5,133 bases of DNA from Betaproteobacteria bacterium HGW-Betaproteobacteria-2 (GCA_002842255.1 PHCM01000127.1:1-5133); one strand, 5' to 3'; shown: positions 1-5,133, counted from the stretch's first letter. Notes: generated by a model not told the origin, from the letters alone. Numbers and translations: made by a program.

Positions 1-481
1 GTTTGTAGCGGCGGATGGTGAAGACGTCGAGCAGGGCCTGGGTCGGATGGGCGTGGCGACCATCGCCGGCATTGATGACATGGATGTGCGGCTTGACATG
101 GCGCGCGATGAAATGGGCAGCGCCGGATTGCGCGTGCCGGATGACGAACATGTCGGCGTGCATCGCCGTCAGGTTGTCCACCGTATCGAGAATGGTCTCT
201 CCCTTGGATTGCGAGGAGGTGCTGACATTCAGATTGATGACGTCTGCCGAAAGGCGTTTTGCTGCGATCTCGAAGGTGGTGCGGGTACGCGTACTGTTCT
301 CGAAGAAGATGTTGCAGACCGTCTTGCCGCGCAACAGCGGCACTTTCTTCACTTCCCGCTCGGCGACGCCGACGAAGGACTCCGCCGTATCCAGAATCTG
401 GGTGATGATGCTTTTCGGCAAGCCTTCAATCGAAAGCAGGTGTTTCAGCTTGCCGTCATCAGTGAGTTGCGGGTTATGCAT
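1..481 (-). CDS. pyrB: Aspartate carbamoyltransferase catalytic chain, N-terminal 160 codons (cut by window edge)
   Basis: PyrB condenses carbamoyl phosphate with L-aspartate to N-carbamoyl-L-aspartate, the committed step of cytosolic pyrimidine synthesis. I translated this frame by hand: it starts [20 protein letters not shown] and stays open to base 1. The carbamoyl-phosphate loop is present as [11 protein letters not shown] (residues 61-71). The mobile-loop motif SSQSKGET (89-96) and HPTQALLD (145-152) are also there, all diagnostic of the transcarbamoylase family. About 150 or more C-terminal residues, with most of the aspartate-binding domain, lie outside the window. The ATG overlaps the end of pyrR by 8 bases (ATGCATAA), which implies translational coupling. 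A GGAAG sequence 9 bases upstream may serve as ribosome binding site. The start is secure because the family N-terminus aligns there. In Pseudomonas the next gene is a pyrC-like inactive dihydroorotase; that cannot be checked here. Confidence 0.96.
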   Translation of the reverse strand, partial: MHNPQLTDDGKLKHLLSIEGLPKSIITQILDTAESFVGVAEREVKKVPLLRGKTVCNIFFENSTRTRTTFEIAAKRLSADVINLNVSTSSQSKGETILDTVDNLTAMHADMFVIRHAQSGAAHFIARHVKPHIHVINAGDGRHAHPTQALLDVFTIRRYK

Positions 482-992
482 CTTGGCTTTCTTCCAGAGT
501 GAGATAAAACCGGCCAGCCTTGTCCTGCATCAGTTGCAGGTTGCGGTCTGCCGGCAGTTGCATGTCGTGCGCGCAGAATTGCGGCGTGATCGGCAGTTCC
601 CGGCCGCCGCGATTGACCAGAACGGCCAGTGAAATGCTGGCTGGCCGGCCGTAATCGAACAGTTCGTTCATGGCGGCGCGTATGGTGCGGCCGGTATAGA
701 ACACATCGTCGATCAGAATGATATGGCGGCCCTCGACCTCGAAAGGAATCTGCGAGGGCAGGGTGTCCTGATGCAGGCCGCGCTGGCCGAAATCGTCACG
801 ATAAAAGGACACATCCAGCTTGCCGTGCTCTATATCCTTGCCCAGCATGGGCAACAGGCGTTCCATGATCCAGACACCGCCGCTGTGGATGCCGACCAGT
901 GCAGTTTCGCTGTTGATGATCGGTTTGAGTTGCTCAGCCAGCCTAGCAAGCAGTTGCTCGGCGTCCGGCAAATCGATGGTTGGCTGCGTCAT
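474..992 (-). CDS. pyrR: PyrR: uracil phosphoribosyltransferase / pyr operon regulator family
   Basis: The 172-residue protein belongs to the type I phosphoribosyltransferase fold. Landmarks are VGIHSGGVW (33-41), the conserved DVSFYRDDF (60-68), the PRPP loop [16 protein letters not shown] (92-107) and [21 protein letters not shown] (115-135). In Bacillus, PyrR binds pyr mRNA in response to UMP/UTP and is also a uracil phosphoribosyltransferase. In Pseudomonas it acts as a regulator with little enzyme activity. Here the PRPP loop is intact (DD...YTGRT), which favours PRPP binding. The Bacillus TRG motif is SGG here (37-39) and the RGHRELP histidine is Gly130; I recall similar changes in pseudomonad PyrR, so RNA binding cannot be assumed. 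The ATG overlaps the ruvX stop by 4 bases (ATGA) and the stop overlaps pyrB by 8 bases. There is therefore no room for a leader or attenuator directly before pyrR or pyrB. Confidence 0.94.
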   Translation of the reverse strand: MTQPTIDLPDAEQLLARLAEQLKPIINSETALVGIHSGGVWIMERLLPMLGKDIEHGKLDVSFYRDDFGQRGLHQDTLPSQIPFEVEGRHIILIDDVFYTGRTIRAAMNELFDYGRPASISLAVLVNRGGRELPITPQFCAHDMQLPADRNLQLMQDKAGRFYLTLEESQDA

Positions 993-1492
993 TGCTTGAG
1001 TCCGTCAAAATAGGATTGAAGAATGTGTTGTGCTGCCACCTGATCTATCATCGGTTTCTGTTTGCGGCCGCCTATGCCCAGTTCCTTGAGGGTCTGGCTG
1101 GCTTCCGCCGAGGACAGGCGCTCATCGATCATGACGACGGGCAGGTTGAAGCGGCCTTCCAGACGGCGGGCGAACCTTTTGCACAACAGCGTCAGTTGGT
1201 GTTCTTCCCCGTCGAGCGAAAGCGGCAGGCCGACAACCAGGGTGACTGGTTTCCATTCCACAATCAGATCGCCGATCAGGCGAAACCGCTCAGTGTTGAT
1301 TTCAGTGGCGATGGTGGTCAGTGGATGGGCGATGCCAAGCAGATGCTCGCCCAGTGCCACACCAATGCGTTTTTCGCCGAAGTCGAAGCCCAGTACGCTG
1401 CCCTCGATGTGAGCGAAGGGTTTGGAAAAACCGGGGGCTTGCGTGGTGTCAGGTTGTAGATTCTTCTGCTCGGCCGCGCGTGTCGCCATCAT
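989..1492 (-). CDS. ruvX: RuvX/YqgF: putative pre-16S rRNA nuclease / Holliday junction resolvase-like
   Basis: YqgF-family cytosolic protein with an RNase H-like fold, linked to maturation of the 16S rRNA 5' end; a Holliday-junction role has also been proposed. The protein is 167 residues. Core motifs are [16 protein letters not shown] (33-48, with catalytic-type Asp37), [11 protein letters not shown] (85-95), [13 protein letters not shown] (119-131, with Glu124) and a C-terminal [15 protein letters not shown] (148-162, with Asp150). This is the expected acidic set. E. coli YqgF is about 138 residues, and the excess here is an N-terminal tail of about 30 residues. No ATG, GTG or TTG codon lies in frame between the tandem ATG pair (1492 and 1489) and the core, so the tail is probably real. 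The ATG overlaps the yqgE stop (ATGA) and the stop overlaps pyrR (ATGA), which points to coupled translation in the middle of the operon. No strong Shine-Dalgarno is visible. Confidence 0.94.
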   Translation of the reverse strand: MMATRAAEQKNLQPDTTQAPGFSKPFAHIEGSVLGFDFGEKRIGVALGEHLLGIAHPLTTIATEINTERFRLIGDLIVEWKPVTLVVGLPLSLDGEEHQLTLLCKRFARRLEGRFNLPVVMIDERLSSAEASQTLKELGIGGRKQKPMIDQVAAQHILQSYFDGLKQ

Positions 1493-2073
1493 GCGTGGCC
1501 CGCCTGTTCGGAGAGTGCAGCGAAGTCGATGCCGAGCAAGGCCATGGCGGCGCTGAATTTTTCCTCATTCGGGATATCGAAGATCAGCTTGTCCTGCGAC
1601 TGCTCGCTGTCCGGTTTGACGGAAAGCCAGGCATTCTGCGCCATCTCATCTTCCAGTTGGCCTGCCGACCAGCCGGCATAACCCAGAGTTACCAGCATTT
1701 TCTCTGGCCCTTTTCCCTGGGCAACTGCCTCCAGAATGTCCTTCGATGTGGTAAGGGCAGTGCCGCCATGTACGGCGATGGTTGAATCCCAGGAACCGGC
1801 CGGCTGGTGCAGGACGAAGCCGCGGTCGATCTGCACCGGTCCGCCGAAATGCACGGCTGTTTGCGCCAGGCTGTTATTCTCGAGCTGCAGGTTGATCTGT
1901 TCGAACAGGGCGTCCAGCTTCATGTCGATCGGGCGGTTGATGACGACGCCCATGGCGCCATCCTGGTTGTGCTCACAGATGAAGGTGACGGATCTTGCAA
2001 AATAAGGGTCTGTCATCGCAGGCATTGCGATCAGGAAGTGGCCGGAGAGATTTACATTTTCCACGAGGCGCAT
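1489..2073 (-). CDS. yqgE: YqgE/AlgH family protein (DUF179)
   Basis: The 194-residue protein matches the YqgE/AlgH family, whose biochemical role is not established; AlgH was named in Pseudomonas for an effect on alginate expression. Family signatures are an N-terminal [20 protein letters not shown], then [31 protein letters not shown], and [20 protein letters not shown]. The length is close to the usual 185-195 residues. No signal peptide or membrane segment is visible, so it is probably cytosolic. The ATG at 2073 has only a weak GAG three bases upstream. It follows the ribBX stop after 42 bases, the only real gap in the minus-strand run, and that gap carries a short direct repeat. The stop overlaps ruvX by 4 bases. 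The yqgE-ruvX-pyrR-pyrB order is also known from Pseudomonas, which supports the assignment. Confidence 0.93.
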   Translation of the reverse strand: MRLVENVNLSGHFLIAMPAMTDPYFARSVTFICEHNQDGAMGVVINRPIDMKLDALFEQINLQLENNSLAQTAVHFGGPVQIDRGFVLHQPAGSWDSTIAVHGGTALTTSKDILEAVAQGKGPEKMLVTLGYAGWSAGQLEDEMAQNAWLSVKPDSEQSQDKLIFDIPNEEKFSAAMALLGIDFAALSEQAGHA

Positions 2074-2079
2074 TATCTC

Positions 2080-2104
2080 ATAAATATCAGCTGGATAAAT
2101 AGCA
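2080..2104 (-). repeat. Short direct repeat in the ribBX-yqgE gap, possible weak promoter
   Basis: Read on the minus strand, TATTTAT occurs twice (2101-2095 and 2086-2080) with a 15-base period. Each copy is preceded by TG plus one base (TGC, TGA), as in extended -10 elements. TATTTA matches the TATAAT consensus poorly because it lacks the final T, so promoter function is speculative. This gap is the only place inside the minus-strand run where an internal promoter for yqgE-ruvX-pyrR-pyrB could sit outside coding sequence. Confidence 0.2.
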
Positions 2105-2115
2105 GAGCTGGCGCA

Positions 2116-3207
2116 TCAGGCTTCCAGATAACCTGTCACTTCCAGCCCGAAACCAGTCATGCTTGGCATTTTTCTTGGTGTCGCCATCAGCTTCATTTTG
2201 CGGACGCCGAGGTCGAGCAGGATCTGTGAGCCTATGCCGTAGTTGCGCAGGTCCTGACGGATGCGCACCGGTTCGTCGGCATGTTGGATGCGTTCGATCA
2301 GATCTGCGCCGCCTTCATTATGGTTGAGCAGGATCATGACGCCGGTTTCTGCCTGCTGGATAGCTTGCATGGCTTTCAGCGTGTTCCAGGAATGACTGTT
2401 GCTGGTGCTGTCCAGCAAATCGAACACCGATAGTGGTTCATGTACACGCACCAGCGTTTCGGTCTCCGCGTTCGGCTCGCCCTTGACCAGCGCCAGATGC
2501 GTTGCGTTGGCGATTTTGTCTGCATAGGCGATCAACCGCATTTCACCGTAAGGGGTCATGACGGTGCGCTCGGCTGCGCGCTGCACCAGTGATTCGTTCT
2601 GGTTGCGGTAGTGAATGAGGTCGGCGATCGTGCCGATCTTGAGTTGATGCTGTTTGGCGAAAGCCATGAGATCAGGCAGGCGCGCCATGCTGCCGTCGTC
2701 ATTCAGTATTTCGCAGATGACCGATGCCGGTTCCAGACCGGCGAGTGCTGCCAGATCGCAGCCGGCTTCAGTGTGGCCGGCGCGCACCAGGACGCCGCCA
2801 TTCTGTGCGGCCAGCGGAAAGACGTGGCCGGGGCTGACAATGTCTCTGGCGCTCGCATCGCTGGCGACAGCGGCCTGTATGGTGTGTGCCCGGTCGGCTG
2901 CCGAGATGCCGGTAGTGACACCGCTTGCCGCCTCGATCGATACCGTGAAGTTGGTGCGCATGCTGCTGCCGTTCTTCTGCACCATGGAGGGCAGGTTGAG
3001 TTGGCGGCAACGTGCTTCGGTCAGGGTCAGGCAGATTAGTCCGCGACCGTATTTCGCCATGAAGTTGATGTGTTCGGCCGTGGCGAATTGTCCGGCGAGT
3101 ACCAGGTCGCCTTCGTTCTCCCGGTCTTCTTCATCGACCAGGATGACCATGCGGCCTTGGCGGATTTCCTCGATGATCTCGCTGATGGGGCTGATTACAG
3201 TGGTCAT
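2116..3207 (-). CDS. ribBX: RibBX: DHBP synthase fused to a degenerate GTP cyclohydrolase II-like domain
   Basis: The N-terminal domain (about residues 1-203) is 3,4-dihydroxy-2-butanone 4-phosphate synthase, which turns ribulose 5-phosphate into the four-carbon precursor of lumazine. Its motifs are intact: VDEEDRENEGD (24-34), TNFTVSIEA (85-93), GVTTGISAADR (96-106), SPGHVFPL (125-132), RAGHTEA (142-148) and CEILNDDG (165-172). The C-terminal domain (about 207-363) resembles RibA but has no cysteine at all, so the three zinc ligands of GTP cyclohydrolase II are missing. The catalytic YHRQEGR stretch reads NHNEGGA (295-301). This is the RibBX architecture described in Proteobacteria; such databases entries are often mislabelled as bifunctional RibBA. 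A working ribA is expected elsewhere in the genome. I chose ATG 3207 (363 residues), where the family N-terminus ISPISEIIEEIRQG begins. An upstream GTG at 3240 would add 11 unrelated residues. The start overlaps the ribE stop by one base (TGATG). Confidence 0.93.
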   Translation of the reverse strand: MTTVISPISEIIEEIRQGRMVILVDEEDRENEGDLVLAGQFATAEHINFMAKYGRGLICLTLTEARCRQLNLPSMVQKNGSSMRTNFTVSIEAASGVTTGISAADRAHTIQAAVASDASARDIVSPGHVFPLAAQNGGVLVRAGHTEAGCDLAALAGLEPASVICEILNDDGSMARLPDLMAFAKQHQLKIGTIADLIHYRNQNESLVQRAAERTVMTPYGEMRLIAYADKIANATHLALVKGEPNAETETLVRVHEPLSVFDLLDSTSNSHSWNTLKAMQAIQQAETGVMILLNHNEGGADLIERIQHADEPVRIRQDLRNYGIGSQILLDLGVRKMKLMATPRKMPSMTGFGLEVTGYLEA

Positions 3208-3818
3208 CAGGCGCTGTCCCCACTGTCTTCCATATTCCACTGCGCCATGCGTTCCACATAACGGGCAATCAGGTCGATCTCCAGATTGACGCGGCTGCCG
3301 ATGCCGAGGTGCTTCAGCGTCGTGACTTCCAGCGTATGTGGAATCAGATTGATGCTGAAGGTGTCCTTGTCGACCTCATTGACTGTCAGGCTGACGCCAT
3401 CGACCGCGATGGAGCCCTTGACCGCGATGAAGCGCGAAATCATGTGTGGCGCGCGGACTACCAACAGCCAGCAATCGCTGACTGCTTCGAACTTAACGAC
3501 CTGCCCCACACCATCAACATGGCCGCTCACCAGATGGCCACCCAGGCGGTCGGAATAGCGCAGCGCTTTTTCCAGATTGACGGGACGTGTTGTATCGAGA
3601 CCGACAGTGCACGATAGTGTTTCCCTGGAAACATGCACTTCAAAATAGTCATCACCCAGATTGACGGCGGTCAGGCAGACGCCGTTGACGGCGATGCTGT
3701 CGCCGATGGCAACATCGGCAAGGTCGAGTGTGCCGGTGTCGATAACGAGTTTGACATCGCCATCCACGGGCGTGATGCGTTTTATTTGGCCAACGGCTTG
3801 TTTGATTCCGGTAAACAT
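3207..3818 (-). CDS. ribE: Riboflavin synthase, alpha subunit
   Basis: The enzyme dismutates two molecules of 6,7-dimethyl-8-ribityllumazine to riboflavin plus a pyrimidine; it is cytosolic and normally trimeric. The 203-residue protein has the expected two tandem lumazine-binding repeats. The first runs from MFTG through GDSIAVNGVCLTA (39-51, with Ser41 and Cys48 as in the E. coli enzyme), SRETLSCT and NLEKALR to DRLGGHLVSGHVDG (90-103). The second carries KGSIAVDGVSLTVN (134-147), INLIPHTLEVTTL and VNLEIDLIARYVERM. Family members almost always start MFTG, so ATG 3818 is secure. The symbol ribE is used for this enzyme in most bacteria (ribC in E. coli). It is the first gene of the minus-strand run. 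No Shine-Dalgarno is visible; an extended -10 element sits 6 bases before the ATG, suggesting leaderless translation. No FMN riboswitch precedes it. Confidence 0.96.
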   Translation of the reverse strand: MFTGIKQAVGQIKRITPVDGDVKLVIDTGTLDLADVAIGDSIAVNGVCLTAVNLGDDYFEVHVSRETLSCTVGLDTTRPVNLEKALRYSDRLGGHLVSGHVDGVGQVVKFEAVSDCWLLVVRAPHMISRFIAVKGSIAVDGVSLTVNEVDKDTFSINLIPHTLEVTTLKHLGIGSRVNLEIDLIARYVERMAQWNMEDSGDSA

Positions 3819-3824
3819 AGTGTA

Positions 3825-3833
3825 ATTTTAGCA
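3825..3833 (-). promoter_or_regulatory. Extended -10 promoter for ribE and the rib-pyr operon
   Basis: On the minus strand TG (3833-3832), one base, then TAAAAT (3830-3825) form a complete extended -10 element. Six bases (TACACT) separate it from the ribE ATG, so initiation 7 bases downstream would fall on the A of that ATG. No convincing -35 hexamer is seen at 16-18 bases spacing (about CTCAAT), consistent with a promoter that relies on the TG motif. The near-identical string TTCCCTGCTA(A/G)AAT recurs before lolC. Confidence 0.6.
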
Positions 3834-3843
3834 GGGAACCCTG
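3832..3843. repeat. Palindrome CAGGG-AA-CCCTG at the divergent promoter centre
   Basis: Two 5-base arms (3832-3836 and 3839-3843) flank AA. The two-base centre is too tight for a good RNA hairpin, so a DNA-level role is more likely. Its outer TG dinucleotides on each strand form the TG part of -10-like elements facing opposite ways. The flanking seven bases still match in five positions across the same axis. Confidence 0.45.
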
Positions 3844-3850
3844 ATAAATT
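3842..3850 (+). promoter_or_regulatory. Candidate weak extended -10 element for mltB
   Basis: TG (3842-3843), A, then TAAATT (3845-3850) gives four of six matches to TATAAT plus the TG motif. It lies at the exact mirror position of the ribE -10 element. Transcription would start near 3857 and leave a leader of about 60 bases before mltB. No good -35 is seen. Other weak possibilities lie nearer the gene (TGTTAT around 3899), so this is a tentative call. Confidence 0.25.
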
Positions 3851-3868
3851 GAGGACGTCCATCAATTT
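3846..3868. repeat. Imperfect 23-base inverted repeat between ribE and mltB (possible operator)
   Basis: Arms AAATTGA (3846-3852) and TCAATTT (3862-3868) surround the perfect palindrome GGACGTCC (3853-3860), with one extra A at 3861. This makes 11 paired bases per side. It overlaps the candidate mltB -10 and its predicted start point, and lies just upstream of the ribE -10 region, so it could be an operator acting on either gene. No T-tract follows, which argues against a terminator. Confidence 0.35.
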
Positions 3869-3904
3869 GATGCAACAATTCCTGCAGATGGCAGTCTTGT
3901 TATC

Positions 3905-3910
3905 AGGTGG
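3905..3910 (+). promoter_or_regulatory. Shine-Dalgarno of mltB
   Basis: AGGTGG lies 7 bases before ATG 3918 and matches AGGAGG in five of six positions. It decides in favour of this ATG over the in-frame ATG at 3939, which has no comparable site. It is the clearest ribosome binding site in the window, in contrast to ribE and lolC. Confidence 0.6.
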
Positions 3911-3917
3911 TCTTTGA

Positions 3918-4979
3918 ATGAGAGCTGGTACAGAAATCATGTTGAGAACAAATATCCGTTCCGCCCCCCGATATGTCAGGCAGCCAATGCCAATGGTGCT
4001 GGTGCTGCTCTGGTTGATGGCGGCGCTGCTCATGATCCGGGAGGCAGAGGCAAACGAGATACAGGCCTACCATGAGCGTCCGGATGTGCAGGCATTCATG
4101 GCGCAAATGGAAGAAAAACATGGATTTGCTGCGCAGGAACTTCAGGATGTGTTCGCCGGCGTCAAGTTTCAGCCTGCCGTCATCAAGGCCATGGAGCCGC
4201 CAAGCACTCCCGGTGTGCGTTCCTGGGAGCGCTACCGCTCCAGGTTCGTCAACCAGAATCGAATCAATGGCGGTCAGCGATTCATGCGCGAATATGCGGC
4301 AGAGCTGCAGCGCGCCAGAAAAGTCTATGGAGTGCCGGAAACCATCATCGCAGCCATCATCGGCGTTGAAACGCTGTACGGGCAGCATACCGGCAACTAC
4401 CGTGTGATTGATGCGCTGACGACGCTGGCCTTTGACTACCCGCGCAGGGCCGAATATTTCCGCGGTGAGTTGGAGCAGTATCTGCTGCTGGTCAGAGAGC
4501 AGGGGCTCGATTACTATGAAGTACTTGGTTCCTATGCCGGCGCGATTGGTCTGCCACAGTTCATGCCGACCAATGTGCGGCAACTGGCCGTGGATTTCGA
4601 TGGTGACGGCAAGGTGGATCTGCGTAACAGCGTGGTCGATGCGATCGGCAGTGTCGCGCATTATCTTTCTGTCCACGGCTGGCGCAGCGGCGAACCGGTC
4701 GCCAGTCATGTCGCCTTCGACGAGGCGGTACCTGATGCCTGGATAGAAACCATCCTGCCGGTCATGACCAAAAAGGATATCCAGCATGTCGGTTTCAACA
4801 CCAGTATCGCGCTGGATCATTCGCTGAATTTCGCCGTGATTCCGCTGGAAACGCCGGACCGGCCGGCGGAATTCTGGCTGGGCTTCAACAATTTCTATGT
4901 CATCACGCGCTACAACAAGAGCAGCTTTTATGCGATGAGCGTCTGGCAACTGGCCGAAGAGTTGGCCGGCCGCCGTTAG
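3918..4979 (+). CDS. mltB: Membrane-bound lytic murein transglycosylase B family (MltB/SltB)
   Basis: The enzyme cleaves the MurNAc-GlcNAc bond of peptidoglycan and leaves 1,6-anhydro-MurNAc; it acts in the periplasm in wall turnover. The 353-residue protein starts with an Arg-containing region and a hydrophobic stretch (about 24-40), with a likely signal peptidase I site after AEA (45). No Cys follows, so the lipobox of E. coli MltB is absent and the protein should be soluble or anchored by an uncleaved helix. The catalytic motif IIGVETLYG (147-155) places the general acid at Glu151. Next come DALTTLAFDYPRRAEYFRGELEQ (165-187, the family hallmark), SYAGAIGLPQFMPT (205-218), an EF-hand-like loop DFDGDGKVDL (226-235) as in E. 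coli Slt35, and C-terminal NNFYVITRYNKSSFYAMSVWQLAEEL. Length matches the family (about 360). It is divergent from ribE and lies 34 bases before lolC. Confidence 0.95.
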   Translation: MRAGTEIMLRTNIRSAPRYVRQPMPMVLVLLWLMAALLMIREAEANEIQAYHERPDVQAFMAQMEEKHGFAAQELQDVFAGVKFQPAVIKAMEPPSTPGVRSWERYRSRFVNQNRINGGQRFMREYAAELQRARKVYGVPETIIAAIIGVETLYGQHTGNYRVIDALTTLAFDYPRRAEYFRGELEQYLLLVREQGLDYYEVLGSYAGAIGLPQFMPTNVRQLAVDFDGDGKVDLRNSVVDAIGSVAHYLSVHGWRSGEPVASHVAFDEAVPDAWIETILPVMTKKDIQHVGFNTSIALDHSLNFAVIPLETPDRPAEFWLGFNNFYVITRYNKSSFYAMSVWQLAEELAGRR

Positions 4980-4998
4980 CAACAAATCGGCATTTCCC

Positions 4999-5007
4999 TG
5001 CTAGAAT
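4999..5007 (+). promoter_or_regulatory. Extended -10 promoter for lolC
   Basis: TG (4999-5000), C, then TAGAAT (5002-5007) form an extended -10 with five of six matches to TATAAT. Six bases (CCGCCC) separate it from the lolC ATG, so transcription would begin at or beside the A of the start codon. The layout and sequence repeat those of ribE. No convincing -35 is visible; the hexamer at 17 bases spacing is GCAACA, partly overlapping the mltB stop. Confidence 0.55.
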
Positions 5008-5013
5008 CCGCCC

Positions 5014-5133
5014 ATGTCGTTTTTTAAATCCCTGCCTTTTGAGCTGTTCGTCGGTTTGCGCTACACGCGCGCCAAACGTCGCAACCATTTCATCTCCTTC
5101 ATTTCCATGACCAGTATGGTCGGCATCGCTCTC
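5014..5133 (+). CDS. lolC: Lipoprotein-releasing ABC transporter permease LolC/LolE family, first 40 codons
   Basis: LolC is an inner-membrane subunit of LolCDE, which extracts outer-membrane lipoproteins and hands them to LolA. I translated the frame by hand: it begins [20 protein letters not shown] and continues with [20 protein letters not shown] up to the window edge. The [20 protein letters not shown] segment (residues 12-31) is the highly conserved LolC/LolE N-terminus, which leads into the first transmembrane helix. The start is secure from that alignment. LolC and LolE cannot be told apart on 40 residues; LolC is preferred because a single LolC-type permease is common, with lolD usually following. 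No Shine-Dalgarno is present; the extended -10 element lies 6 bases before the ATG. The gene is 34 bases after mltB on the same strand but probably has its own promoter. Confidence 0.92.
   Translation, partial: MSFFKSLPFELFVGLRYTRAKRRNHFISFISMTSMVGIAL

Noticed and set aside
15..632. 205-codon plus-strand frame across the pyrB/pyrR region
   Set aside because: Antisense to PyrB and PyrR, both of which show full family motifs; the translation looks like a shadow frame.
643..650. GGCCGGCC palindromes (here and at 4964-4971) as a repeat family
   Set aside because: Both lie in coding sequence, are only 8 bases long and are expected by chance in GC-rich DNA; flanks are unrelated.
3207..3240. GTG start of ribBX at 3240
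   Set aside because: It would add 11 residues that do not fit the family N-terminus and overlap ribE by 34 bases; ATG 3207 gives the usual TGATG coupling.
2654..3289. 211-codon plus-strand frame opposite ribBX and ribE
   Set aside because: Rich in Ser, Arg and Pro with no motif, and antisense to two enzymes with intact motifs.
3832..3843. Rho-independent terminator at CAGGG-AA-CCCTG
   Set aside because: The two-base loop is too small, the stem is only 5 base pairs and no T-run follows on either strand.
3819..3917. FMN riboswitch before ribE
   Set aside because: The gap is only 99 bases and the conserved FMN aptamer sequence is not seen; the predicted leader is near zero length.
3903..4985. 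360-codon open frame on the minus strand covering all of mltB
   Set aside because: It lies wholly antisense to a clearly conserved gene and shows no recognisable family motif. Long antisense frames are common opposite GC-rich genes.

Overview
The window reads as ordinary chromosomal DNA of a proteobacterium, most likely a betaproteobacterium. The basis is protein similarity recalled from memory: the yqgE-ruvX-pyrR-pyrB order, a LolC start of the beta/gamma type, and a RibB protein with a degenerate RibA-like tail. Base composition is moderately GC-rich and even throughout. There are no insertion sequences, tRNAs, rRNAs, CRISPR arrays or phage genes. Almost every base is coding.

Left part (1-3818, minus strand): six genes face left and are packed as one probable operon. 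In transcription order they are ribE (riboflavin synthase), ribBX (DHBP synthase with a degenerate GTP cyclohydrolase II-like domain), yqgE, ruvX, pyrR and pyrB (cut by the window edge). The junctions are a 1-base overlap, a 42-base gap, then overlaps of 4, 4 and 8 bases. The operon therefore couples riboflavin synthesis to a Holliday-junction resolvase-like/rRNA-processing factor and to the start of pyrimidine synthesis.

Middle (3819-3917): a 99-base divergent control region between ribE and mltB. It holds a good extended -10 element for ribE placed so that transcription would start at or next to the ribE ATG, which suggests a leaderless mRNA. It also holds a 12-base palindrome that supplies a TG motif to -10-like elements on both strands, a second imperfect dyad of 23 bases, and a clear Shine-Dalgarno for mltB.

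Right part (3918-5133, plus strand): mltB, a periplasmic lytic transglycosylase with signal peptide, then after 34 bases the first 40 codons of lolC, the lipoprotein-export permease. lolC has the same extended -10-to-ATG layout as ribE.

I found no undescribed multi-gene system. The points most worth a second look are the paired leaderless-type promoters, the symmetric divergent promoter, the degenerate RibA domain, and the unavoidable N-terminal extension of RuvX.
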